58,751 nucleotides of DNA from Haplomitrium mnioides. Its lineage: Eukaryota; Marchantiophyta; Haplomitriopsida; Calobryales. A model generated the notes under the pieces. That model did not search any database, had not been told where the DNA came from, and saw only the letters and a program-made list of their open reading frames with translations. Positions 47,752 through 57,199 of the stretch are shown piece by piece (position 1 is the stretch's first letter; each line of letters opens with the position of its first letter). The position numbers were made by a program, and so were the translations under genes. The stretch spans positions 1-58,751 of the forward strand of contig JBNGIS010017787.1 of the NCBI GenBank assembly GCA_049999725.1, given 5' to 3'.

Positions 47752-49644
47752 ATGATGACAGCTGTGGGAGTCGTAGCTCCTGGTACCTCATGTTTTGCAT
47801 TGCGCACCAGAATCGGTGCTGACATTGGAGGGACGCATGTGAGGCAGTCGTTTGTGAAATCGGATAGGCGGCGTTTCCACATAGTTGCAGCTCTCAAACT
47901 GGACACCGCCACTGATGTGAAAGTTGAACTGGACTTCCTGGATTCTGCCATGTTGGGTGTGCTTGGACCTGCCAACGAAACAATCGAGGACATATTCGCT
48001 GATCCTGCTCTCGACGATCATCTTTTTCAAGCGCCAAAGAAGCGTTTCGGTAGACCGTCTAGAAAGAGAACCAATATCTTTCAAGCACTGGCAGCGTTGG
48101 CTTTCGACTCGATCGAACACACATTCATTCGCAAACTAGAGACTGGCTATCCACTTCGCTCTTCTGCCGACCCTCGCATTCAGCTGAAAGGCAATTTCGC
48201 TCCTGTATCAGAGACTGCTGTTCACCATAAGCTCCGAGTAGTTGGCGTGCTTCCTCAAGTTCTAGATGGTGTGTACCTGCGAAACGGGGCTAACCCACGT
48301 TTCAAGCCCTCAGCAGGACACCATTTCTTCGACGGAGATGGGATGATCCACTCTGTCCGGTTCAAAAATGGCATTGCAAATTATTGCTGCAGGTACACTC
48401 GCACATATCGACTGGAGGAGGAAGAGAAGGAGGGCAGAGCTTTCTTTCCCAAAGCTATCGGTGAGCTGCATGGATTTGCTGGAGTCGGAAGAATTCTTCT
48501 CTACTTTGCTCGCGGTGCAGTTGGTTTGCTAAATCTAATGCAGGGATTTGGAGTGGCCAATGCGGGTCTGGTGTTTCACCATGGTCGTCTGCTTGCCATG
48601 TCCGAGGACGACCTGCCTTATGCTATACACGTAAAAGAGGATGGAGATCTCTACACTGAGGAAAGATATGACTTCAATGGAAAGCTCAAGCACTCCATGA
48701 TTGCGCACCCCAAGATAGATCCGGACACTGGGGAGTTGTTTTCTCTCAGCTACAACGTGCTCCTCCCTCCATATCTGAAGTTTTTCCGGGTCTCGCCCAG
48801 TGGCGTGAAACATGAAGACGTAATTATCAGAACCTCTGGGCAACCAACTCTCATGCACGATTTTGCCATCACCAAGAATTTCGCCGTCATACCAGATCAG
48901 CAAGTCACATTTAACATGACGGAAATGATGAAAGATGGATCTCCCGTTTCTTTTAATCCCAATAAAAAATCTCGATTTGGGCTGCTCCCCAAATACGACT
49001 CCAACGATAACCGTTTACAATGGATCGAAGTGCCAGACTGCTTCTGCTTCCATTTGTGGAATGCGTGGGAAGAAGGTGACGAAGTGGTCATTCTAGGCTC
49101 TAGTATGTCTCCACCAGACTCCATCTTCAACGACAATGCGCAGGAAGTGAGTCCGTTGACGAGCGTTCTCTCAGAGATAAGGTTGAATAGCAAGAGCGGA
49201 GGATCCACGCGAAGGACGTTGATTCCCAATCTCAACCTGGAAGCGGGACAGCTGAACCGGACTAGGATTGGGAAGAGGAATCGGTATCTCTACATGGCAG
49301 TTGCAGAGCCGTTACCCTTAGTGGCAGGAATCGCGAAGGTGGATTTACAATCAGAAAGCGTAGAGGTGTACAAATTTGCGGAGGGGTGCTACGGTGGGGA
49401 GCCCATCTTCATTCCCCGCACTGCAAATCCAGATGATGACACACCGGAAGACGATGGTTACGTGCTCACCTTTTTGCACAACGAAAAGACTGGTCAATCT
49501 GAGCTTCTGGTTTTGGACGGTAGCACCCCTTCACTCACTCTAATGGCTTCGATTAAAATGCCATGCAGGGTTCCTTACGGACTTCATGGTACCTACGTTT
49601 CCAGCCAGGATTTGGCCACGCAACCATACCTACATCATTCCTGA
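47752..49644 (+). CDS. NCED: 9-cis-epoxycarotenoid dioxygenase, copy 2
   Basis: Same reaction as copy 1. Intronless, 630 residues. The start is the first of two tandem ATG codons (MMTAVGVVAPG), since the preceding codon is GTG. Residues 1 to about 50 are a likely transit peptide (ALRTR, SDRRRFHIVAALKL). 109-128 is the amphipathic segment (IFQALAALAFDSIEHTF) and 145-152 LKGNFAPV. The dioxygenase domain keeps all four iron-ligand His (about 319 in MIAHPKIDP, 369 in LMHDFAIT, 434 in FCFHLWNAWEE, 612 in YGLHGTYV). MSPPDSIF and NLEAGQLNRTR support NCED rather than other carotenoid cleavage enzymes. The most variable parts relative to copy 1 are the N terminus and residues 460-470 and 555-567. A possible AATAAA signal is at 49925. 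Nothing is broken. Confidence 0.94.
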   Translation: MMTAVGVVAPGTSCFALRTRIGADIGGTHVRQSFVKSDRRRFHIVAALKLDTATDVKVELDFLDSAMLGVLGPANETIEDIFADPALDDHLFQAPKKRFGRPSRKRTNIFQALAALAFDSIEHTFIRKLETGYPLRSSADPRIQLKGNFAPVSETAVHHKLRVVGVLPQVLDGVYLRNGANPRFKPSAGHHFFDGDGMIHSVRFKNGIANYCCRYTRTYRLEEEEKEGRAFFPKAIGELHGFAGVGRILLYFARGAVGLLNLMQGFGVANAGLVFHHGRLLAMSEDDLPYAIHVKEDGDLYTEERYDFNGKLKHSMIAHPKIDPDTGELFSLSYNVLLPPYLKFFRVSPSGVKHEDVIIRTSGQPTLMHDFAITKNFAVIPDQQVTFNMTEMMKDGSPVSFNPNKKSRFGLLPKYDSNDNRLQWIEVPDCFCFHLWNAWEEGDEVVILGSSMSPPDSIFNDNAQEVSPLTSVLSEIRLNSKSGGSTRRTLIPNLNLEAGQLNRTRIGKRNRYLYMAVAEPLPLVAGIAKVDLQSESVEVYKFAEGCYGGEPIFIPRTANPDDDTPEDDGYVLTFLHNEKTGQSELLVLDGSTPSLTLMASIKMPCRVPYGLHGTYVSSQDLATQPYLHHS

Positions 49645-49716
49645 AACACTACGTCTGATCTCGTTCACGCTGTACCGCCACCACGAGCAGCAATGCTCAC
49701 TGTACATCGCGCCATT

Positions 49717-49743
49717 TCTCTCTCTCTCTCTCTCTCTCTCTCT
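49717..49743. repeat. (TC)n microsatellite
   Basis: Uninterrupted TC run about 75 bp after the NCED copy 2 stop codon, probably within its 3' UTR. Confidence 0.95.
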
Positions 49744-50629
49744 GAAGATTCAGAGTACATGCTGATCATAACGCTCAGCTGGGATGGGAGGTTGTATAGT
49801 CATAAGTAGCAAGCCCTGCAGTTGCTTCACATAAAGGCGTTACAGTAAATATATTGTTCTCCTGTGAAAACACAGGTCTAGCTCTAGCTTCATCCATGAA
49901 TTCACCTGAGTTCACATAAAACAGAATAAACACATGTGGTCATGAATGCATTTCAGCGCAATTTCTCAAGGATATCTTGAAACAGTCTGTCTTGAAATGG
50001 TTTGTGCACCAAGTTTAAGTGGCGATGTGAATGACCTCCACTCGTGGATTTGTATGCACTCGGATCTCATTCCTTTCTTCTTCTGCATCGCTTCATGGCT
50101 ATGCACATTTCAAGAATTGAAGAAATGATTGAATGGAAGAATAGTATGTATGATCTTGTTGAAGAGCCGACAGACGGAAGAATTTCAAAGTCTGACAGTC
50201 TGAGTGCAGTCAATCATGACTGCATGCGATGGTGATCCTAGCCTTCCATAACACAGGAACTCATTTTATATTCAAGTTTTATGAGTTTTGGGGCGTGTAC
50301 CAACCAACACACTGGTTTGAAAATGCCACAGCAAGCAAGCAGTGAATGAGTTAGTATGGCCAAGCACATTTGGTGGTGGAGGCGAGGCCTTGTGTAGAGA
50401 CATGAAGTGAAATGCCACACTGAATGTAAAGTACTTGCGGGTAGACAGGACTGACATCACATCATCATTGCTGGGTACTTCTACTTCTGAATGTTTGATG
50501 AAAACAAGGGTACTCATTGGAAAATGTCTTCAATATACTCTAGTTCTACTAGAATTAGAATACCTTATCCACCCATAAGTGAGTAAGAAGCTAAGTAAGC
50601 TACTAAAAAGTTCTTTCCAAACTAATGTA
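49744..50629. other. Stretch without recognisable gene
   Basis: Downstream flank of NCED copy 2. Short frames only, with no recognised domain or repeat. Confidence 0.45.
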
Positions 50630-50890
50630 AGAACCCCACATGTGCATGCATGAAGCTCCCATATACATACATGAAGCCCACATATGCAAGTATGATGAAG
50701 CCCACATATGTAGGCATGAAGTGTTCTATCCAACAACCCCTCATGAAGCCCAAATATGCATGTATGAAGTCTTCTTTTCAAATGAATGCAACAACCCACA
50801 CAAGTGTATAAATGAAGCCCATATGTGCATATATGAAGTGTTATTTCCAAATAAATGCAACAACTACACATTTGCATACATTGTAATAAT
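50630..50890. repeat. Minisatellite with ATGAAGCCCACATATG-type units
   Basis: About nine imperfect units of about 21-22 bp (CCCACATATGCAAGTATGATGAAG, CCCATATGTGCATATATGAAG), partly grouped with a longer TTCCAAATAAATGCAACAAC spacer. Unit centres such as ATATGTGCATAT are near-palindromes and resemble, loosely, the dyad arrays at 52259-57530. Confidence 0.75.
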
Positions 50891-51035
50891 ACAAGCATAA
50901 GGTTGTGCTATTTATAAGCAAATTGAGAAGAGTGAAGTAAGTGATAGAGAGTCACTTTTAGGGTTGAGATAAGATTACTTGCCTTTGAAGTCAATTTTAA
51001 TAGACAGTTACTTTTAGAGTTGAAATTAGAATTGA

Positions 51036-51133
51036 CTTGTAAGTGAAGAAAGAAGAATGACACCATTTTCTCTTATATAAATAGCTTGTAAGTGAAGAAA
51101 GATGGATGACACCCTCTTCTCTTATATAAATAG
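51036..51133 (+). promoter_or_regulatory. Duplicated LTR-type promoter (two TATA boxes)
   Basis: Two adjacent 49-bp copies (51036-51084 and 51085-51133) begin CTTGTAAGTGAAGAAAGA and end CTCTTATATAAATAG. Each carries its own TATATAAATAG. Sequence around them (CACTTTTAGGGTTGAGAT, GACAGTTACTTTTAGAGTTG) and the following integrase relic suggest a gypsy-like LTR. Confidence 0.7.
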
Positions 51134-51279
51134 AAGTGCTTCTTAGCCCCACTTCTCATTTTGGAGTTCTTCTCGAATCACTTGGGTTCTTTTAGTTGCT
51201 TGGCTTTTGTTTGCACTCTTGGTCAAAGAAGTTTGGGCTTTGAGTTGTTTTTGGTTGAAAAACTCTATTAGAGTTCACT

Positions 51280-51830
51280 ATGAGTTCTTATTCATTTGGA
51301 TTTAGTCTTCTTCAACCATTAATGATTCCTACTGCTCGGTGGGAACATGTAAGTTTAGATTTTGTCACTTTGCTTCCAACCATGCCTCATGGGTTTACTG
51401 CCATTGTGGTGTTTGTGGATAAGCTAAGCAAACAAATTCATCTAGCACCAACAGTGGATACGGTGGATGCTCTATAATTGGCAAAGATTTACTTTGATAT
51501 AGTATTTCGATATCATGGCATGCCAAAAGTATTAATATTTGATAGAGATCCATGATTCATTGGAAAGTTTTGGCGAGAGTTGTTCAAACTTTTAGGTACC
51601 AAACTCTCTATGTCTATTGCTTATCATCCTCAAACAGATGGGAAAACAGAGCGTGCTAATCGCACTATAGAAGAAATGCTTTGCGTGTTCATCAATGCTC
51701 ATCATACCGATTTGGACAGTTTCTTACCAGATGTAGAGTTCGCCTACAACAACTCCAAACAAGCAAGTACTGAGCTTTCTCCTTTCTTTCTTAATTCGAG
51801 TCAATATCCTCTTGTAACAACCACTACTTT
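51280..51830 (+). pseudogene. Ty3/gypsy-type integrase core fragment
   Basis: One continuous frame with two stops encodes LLQPLMIPTARWEHVSLDFV, VVFVDKLSKQIHLAPT, YHGMPKVLIFDRDP, FWRELFKLLGTKLSMSIAYH, PQTDGKTERANRTIEEML and FAYNNSKQASTELSPFFL. The DDE residues are visible: Asp in SLDFV, Asp in FDRDP, Glu in KTERANR. Stops are TAA at 51475 (expected Gln) and TGA at 51553 (expected Arg in DRDPRF). Integrases insert retrotransposon DNA. Reverse transcriptase and RNase H, which should precede it, are missing. Similarity ends near 51830. Confidence 0.9.
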
Positions 51831-52258
51831 GAAAAAGAAACCGCTATTGGGTTTCTGTTTCATTTGGCGTTTGCAAAAACCAATTTCAAAATTTTAGCAT
51901 CCAAAATCATGAATTTGATACTAGTAATATTTGTTTGCAAAAAAAGAAGAAATAGTTTTATATATCAAAATGGCTCACTTTGAGTGTACAATGTATTAAA
52001 AAAAAATCTTCCTATGAGTATTTAAAAAAAAATTGTTTTTCATAATTTCATCTTTTTAAAGCATGAGCATCACCAAACAAAATATGTACAAAATAAACAT
52101 GACATTTGTTGCTAAATATTTTTAAAACTATCAGTGATATCAATAATTTCAAAATCTGATAAAAACATTCAAATTTTATCAAAAAATTCTTGAACTAGAA
52201 TTCTAAAGTGTTGGCGCAAGAGGATTGTTGAAGCAAAATTGTGAAAATACTACTAAAG
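51831..52258. other. AT-rich stretch without recognisable gene
   Basis: Long A/T runs, with no protein-like frame on either strand. Confidence 0.5.
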
Positions 52259-52380
52259 CCTATGCGCTCATGGACAATTGAGGCCCAAATGTAGGCACAC
52301 TTTATTTGAAAGATCCACGCATGCCGTGACAACTACAGCTAACTCGAGCTTGAACGATTGAAGCCCATGCGCGCATCGAG
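52259..52380. repeat. Isolated dyad-repeat elements (TATGCGCTCATGG / CCATGCGCGCATCG)
   Basis: Three loosely spaced near-palindromes: GCCTATGCGCTCATGGAC near 52258-52275, GATCCACGCATGCCGTGAC near 52312-52330 and GCCCATGCGCGCATCGAG at 52363-52380. Their core is the same as in the arrays further right. Confidence 0.6.
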
Positions 52381-52659
52381 AACTGAAGTGAGTATAGACT
52401 GTTGAGTAATTGAAAGCAAGAAATGTAGAAGCTTGTCTAAGAAGGAGGATAAAATGAAAAAAAGAAAGTGAACTTCTATGCCAACATAGATTGCATTGCT
52501 AATTTTTTTGAAAACCAATTCATTTTGTTCAAAAACCATTTTGTGCAGGAAATTGAATCATGATGAAAAGACTTAAATTGGATTTGGAATGCAACCAGAT
52601 TGAAACTTCAGCAAATAAAATTTTGTTAAGAAAATACTTTATTGTGTACAAAAATTACA

Positions 52660-52857
52660 TCACTTTGATGCTATAGCTTTATTCTCTTCAAGAGGAATTG
52701 TCTGATCTAAATCAATTGGCTGAGAAGCTTTAGCATCTACAACCATTAGAGAGTCCCACCGAGACTTTCCAGTCCCAGAGATGGCAACAGAATCACTAGT
52801 AGCACTTGCAATACCAGGAGGAACAGGTTCATTGTGGTACACATGCACTATCAACAA
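52660..52857 (-). pseudogene. C-terminal fragment of a second ParB/methyltransferase-like gene copy
   Basis: Minus-strand frame matches the C-terminal tail of the gene at 53737-56734 (SDSVAISGTGKSRWDSLMV versus SDSIAIFGTGKSRQDSLVA, then PIDLDQTIPLEEN versus PLDLDETIPPDEN). Both have an AATAAA signal shortly after the stop (here complement of 52638-52643). The methyltransferase domain itself is absent upstream, so this is a truncated tandem duplicate. Confidence 0.75.
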
Positions 52858-53233
52858 CCGCTACTTTGAACCAAGAACCACTACTGAGTTCCTGTTTCAC
52901 TTCGTAGTCGCAAATATTTTTTTTTGGTGATTTGGTATTGAAAAACATCAATTTTGCGGTTGTGATCTTTTTTTCGTAAAGAAATTCGTTTTTAAGAAAC
53001 ACAAATTGCATATTTTACATTGAGATTATATTTTAAAAAATTGTCTATAATAAACACCCTAAAAAACAAGCATTTTGATTATTGAAATATTTTATTAAAA
53101 CCTCACCATATAGTGAATACACTAAATTAAACACAGTAAACATATATCTTTTTATGAAACAAATTACAGGAAAACGTGAATGTCTAGTAGGGTACGGACT
53201 TTGAACCAAACTTTGAGCGTCGTAGCTATTAAA

Positions 53234-53509
53234 TCCTAAGCAAGTATAGACTCCAAACTAGAACCCTTAAGCCTATGCACGTATAGACTCCGAACGAGAA
53301 TCCTAATGCATGTACGTGCTTAGACTCTAAATAAGAACAATAAGGCTATGTACGCATGGACTTTGAACTAGAACCCTAAAGCCTTTGCATGCCAAGATTC
53401 TAAATAAGAACCCTACAGCCTATGCACGCATAGACTTTGAACAAGAACCCTTTGGCTTATGTGTGTAGGGACTCTGAACAATAACCTTAAAGCTTATGTG
53501 CGCATGGAC
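53234..53509. repeat. Dyad minisatellite, 37-bp period
   Basis: Eight units. The seven clearest have their 18-bp dyad at 53271, 53308, 53344, 53381, 53418, 53455 and 53492 (spacing 36-37 bp). Dyads read GCCTATGCACGCATAGAC with variants, and spacers read TTTGAACAAGAACCCTAAA with variants. The dyad matches that of the arrays at 56023-56314 and 57424-57530, but the spacer does not. Confidence 0.85.
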
Positions 53510-53736
53510 TCCGAACCATTCTTAGATTAGCAATTGACTCCAAATCATCCTTAGATTAGAAATTGACTTCAAACCATTCTTAGACTAACAATTAACTCAA
53601 AAAATTCTTAGGCGCACCAAATTGAATCAAGATGAAAGGACTTGAAATGGATTGAGAGTGCAATAAGATGAAACTTTGGCAAATAAAACTTTGTAAAAAA
53701 AACTTTATTAATAATACAATTTTTTCAAATAGATCC

Positions 53737-56734
53737 TCAGACTCTATTCTCATCGGGAGGAATGGTCTCATCCAAATCCAAAGGTTGAGCATTTGTAGCC
53801 ACTAGAGAGTCTTGGCGAGACTTTCCAGTCCCAAATATTGCAATAGAGTCACTAGTAGCACCTGCAGTACCAAGAGAGAGAAGGTTCTTGTGGTATGTAT
53901 AAACTATTTGTGACTCAGTCACATTGGATGGCAAGGAAGCCATGGTCAAAACCCTCTGAGGAATGTAGATAGACTGATGTCTATCATATTCCATGGTGAT
54001 GCAGTTTTGCATCAGCTTTAAAGCACAAACTAGGAATGTGCCAGACCCAGAGTAGAGATCTAGGATCCAATCTTGCTCTGTTGACAAATGGTCGATGAAA
54101 AAATTATAAAGAACATGAGGCTTCTGATAAACATATATAGGAGCATCGTCTCCTGAATGTTTAAGTTTGGCAGATACTGTAGGACAACTAAAAACACTAC
54201 ACATGATATGCCGAAGAAGTCCGATCAAAGAAGTAGGCTGGAAATTAAAGAGCCTCATGCTCCTCTTTTCTTCTTTAGTCCAATAGCCCATAGTCCAATA
54301 TTTGTGGGCATGTGCGATTCTGAGACCACCAAAATTATGAATGTTGCTTTTGTCCCTGTAAAAAGAAAAACAAACAAATCAAACATTGCAACCAAAATGC
54401 AGGAGAAGTAAAAAAAAAAGAGAAATAAAAAACAAAAAAAAAATCAAAGACAACTTACCAGATGTCGTGGTCGATTGCATAGCAGACTTCCGAAAGGGCA
54501 TCCTCTTTAGTGTGAAGAGGGTATTCTTCTCTTGCCTCCTCCCACGTGTTGCAATACATCTCAGAACAAAAAATTTTCACTATTACCTCCAAAACTTTGT
54601 GTCTCTCGTCTATTGAAAGCTCTCTAGCTTCCACTCGCTTCAAAACTAAAATCTTCACCTCATCAGGAAGACTCTGAAGGGACCTCCAAGGTATCCACTT
54701 CATGTCCTCCATTCTCAATGACCCCTTGGCCTTAGGCTTCTGACCCTTCACTGTATTTTCTCCCACATTGAAAATATGCTCTATTGTAAATCCCAAAGCT
54801 TGCCACTTCAAAATGCTAGTTGGAACCAGTTGTCTTGAGAGGTGACTATCTTCTCAAGAGTTGACTTGGGTTTGATCTCTATGATCTCCAGAATTAGCTC
54901 TCTTTTTAATTTTTGGGATGAAACCATCCCACTCTCCACAAATCTCTGATGCCAATACTCGACCTTTTGAATAGAGGTCATTTCCAGCCTGTACCTCTGG
55001 TCGTAATTGTCGTCGGTAGCGAAAATGTAGGCTTCTCTTGGTGTGAGGCCCATGTAGACATAGCAATTGTAGAGCGACAGAGCAGGGTTCTTTGCTCCAT
55101 ATTTCGTGATTGGTAGCTACCTTGCTGTAGCACTGTGATTGCCTCCCGCAATCTCGTAACGATACTTGTCAGGGTTCTTGATGTCGAGCTTTGATTTATC
55201 CTTCAACCCACACTTCGGGTCAACCACCACTATAAAAAAACTGTGCGCATACTTAATAGTGAGCATTCTTTGCGCTAGAAGCTCAGCAAAATCCTCATTC
55301 AATCTTTGAATCTGGAATGGACCCAGTTGTCTATTCCAAGCTTGGGCAGATTCAAAATTTTCAGCCTTATTGTTACTATTTCTTCATGGACCCTGCAATG
55401 CTGGATTGGAGACTCTCTTATCTTATTCTTGTCTTCCTCAGACACTGTCTGAGGATCCAATTGTTCCCTTTCTTGAAAATTACACAACCCCTTGTGGGAA
55501 TGCCTTTTTGCTCTATATGTAGAAGCTTGAATTGGCTCCAGCTCCGCCTTCGAGTCTTGCCTCGAGTTGCTTGGTGATGAAGACGAGGAGGCAAAAGAAG
55601 TAGACTTTGCTATATATTTGAGGGGGTTGGCTCCTCCTTAATGATGGGTGCTGGTGCAGGTTTTTTCTTTTTTGCAATCGATTTCTTCTTCTTCGGGCCT
55701 CAATTGGCTCAGGCTTCTTTCTTTTTGCTTGTGAAGAAGTGCCTGCCCCGTGAATTGAGAATTTTGCCACGCTCGGATGCGGCACTAGTGCTTTAATATT
55801 GATGTCTTGTTTGGGCTTCAAAATCTTTATTTGAATGGCGAGTTTGATGAAATCACGCTCGACGCGCTTTGCGTCCTTGTAGCCGTCCACGGAATCAGCT
55901 AGAAACTGAGTGAACTGAAAATAAAGACCAAAAAAAAATTAGGGACAAGTAAAAGTGTACGAATTGACATTCACATCGCGCACGGACTTTAATAGCATAC
56001 CGAGTGTGCAGCAAAAAATGAAGTCCACGCGCGCATGGACGATGGGAGTCCATGCTCGCATGGATAAAGGGAGTCTATGTGAGCATGGAGACCCAAGGTC
56101 CATGTGCGCATGGACTTTGATCTCCAAGTGCGCATGGACCCTAGGTTTCTATACTAGCCTGGACTCCCTTTGTCTATGCGCGCATGGACTTGGGAGTCCT
56201 TGCGTGCAGGGACCCCATGTCTCTAAGCTTACATAGACTCCCATCGTCCAAGCTTGCATGGACTCCGAAGTCCATGCGCACATCGAGACGTTGGGTCTCC
56301 ATGCTTGCATGGACTCGTTGCGAGTTACAACTTAGTACAAAGAGAAACAAAAGAAAAAGGATTTCAGAATTCACCTTGCCATCTTCCTTTGAGGATTGAA
56401 GATGCGCAACAAAAATGTCTCTCTCCTTGTACTCGGAAAAATCAAATCGTTTGTGATTTGCACAATAAAGGGTGATTGAATCTTGGGATTGCACAAGCAG
56501 CCCAATGTTGGCTTTTTTTCCCTCCCGGATCATGGTAATTTGGACCAATAGACCCAAATTGAATTTGTCTCCTTCACCAGCAAAAAGGTAAAGATGGTTA
56601 TCGAGGTCTTTCAAAGAGCAGTAATTAACTAGCTATTTTCACTCAAGTTTTTCAGGCTCTAGAGCCTTGACAACATCCGAATACCTGTATGGCTTTGGTT
56701 GAGGAGGGCGGGAAATGATTCCTTGAGATACCAT
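53737..56734 (-). pseudogene. Decayed spliced gene: ParB-like region joined to an N4/N6-type DNA methyltransferase C-terminal part
   Basis: Three exons with GT-AG introns: 56734-56375, 55914-54459, 54355-53737, about 810 codons. Exon 1 starts MVSQGIISRPPQPKPYRYSD. Exon 2 has a Lys/Ser-rich linker, then GPFQIQRLNEDFAELLAQRM and YRYEIAGGNHSATAR, which resembles the ParB/Srx-type fold and its G-x-R/H-x-x-A box, followed by helical segments. Exon 3 has QKPHVLYNFFIDHLS then DWILDLYSGSGTFLVCALKL and CITMEYDRHQ. This is the SAM-binding motif I and following strand of beta-class methyltransferases. The catalytic (D/S)PPY motif is not seen. Breaks are TGA at 56639 and TAG at 56633 (exon 1), TAG at 55117, and several frameshifts near 55680, 55600, 55340 and 54830. 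AATAAA follows the stop (complement of 53704-53709). ParB-type is moderately supported, methyltransferase well. Confidence 0.7.
56023..56314. repeat. Dyad minisatellite, 25-bp period, inside intron 1 of the ParB/methyltransferase-like gene
   Basis: Twelve near-palindromic 18-mers start at about 56023, 56048, 56073, 56098, 56122, 56146, 56172, 56196, 56219, 56246, 56270 and 56297, so the spacing is almost always 24-26 bp. The apparent consensus GTCCATGCGCGCATGGAC is a perfect palindrome; variants keep the dyad symmetry in part (GTCCAAGCTTGCATGGAC). Spacers are about 7 bp, GGGA- or CTAAG-like. Confidence 0.92.
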
Positions 56735-57199
56735 TCTCAAGATAATAGAAACAAGTCTATTTGGATGTAAAAAATGTTATGAACAAAAGTTCAGAAATCA
56801 CGAAAGGCTCGAAATGGCAAAAAAACTAAGGAAATGCAAAAATAGCAATAACCAAAAAATGAAAACCAAAAAATGAACTCGCAACAATGGAAAGAAACTT
56901 TCCAATAGTGCTTCTTTTATAGCTAATTTTCAAAAAACACATTTTCTTCCAAAAATTTATTCGCAGAGCTTTTGACACGTGGGTTTGTTTGGTGCAAAAA
57001 GAAGAAGAAGCTAGTATATAAAGCATTGCTTGTTTTCATCTTTCCAATTTCTTTTTTTCATTTTCTTCACAAAAAGTTGTTAATTTTATCGTTTTGCAAA
57101 AAGAACGACAAAAACACATCTTTTGAGAGTGCTGTAAGAGGTTCATAATATTTTTCAAAATAATTCCTTGGAGTAATTGATTTTTAGAAAGCCTTTTCA
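56735..57199. promoter_or_regulatory. Bidirectional promoter region with two outward-facing TATA boxes
   Basis: The 465-bp space between two divergent start codons (56734 minus, 57200 plus) holds CTATAAAAG on the minus strand (complement of 56914-56922) and TATATAAAG on the plus strand (about 57015-57023). Each TATA box is about 180 bp upstream of its own start codon. The sequence is AT-rich with no other feature. That it drives both genes is inference. Confidence 0.6.

Noticed and set aside
41855-49644. CCD7/CCD8 or CCD1/CCD4 identity for the two dioxygenases
   Set aside because: The transit peptide plus amphipathic helix layout, FHLWNAWEE, MSPPDSIF and NLEAG blocks fit NCED. CCD7 and CCD8 are more diverged and usually contain introns.
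51830-51897. Continuation of the integrase frame to its stop as part of the protein
   Set aside because: Sequence after about 51830 no longer resembles integrase and turns into AT-rich DNA.
53234-56314. Regularly spaced palindromic repeats that look CRISPR-like
   Set aside because: The spacers are themselves repeats of one another, the array lies in an intron of a plant gene, and there are no cas genes. They are minisatellites.
56174-56614. Minus-strand 146-codon frame running from exon 1 into intron 1 as a complete protein
   Set aside because: The upstream exon frame starts at 56734, a good GT donor lies at 56374, and the remainder only translates the dyad array.
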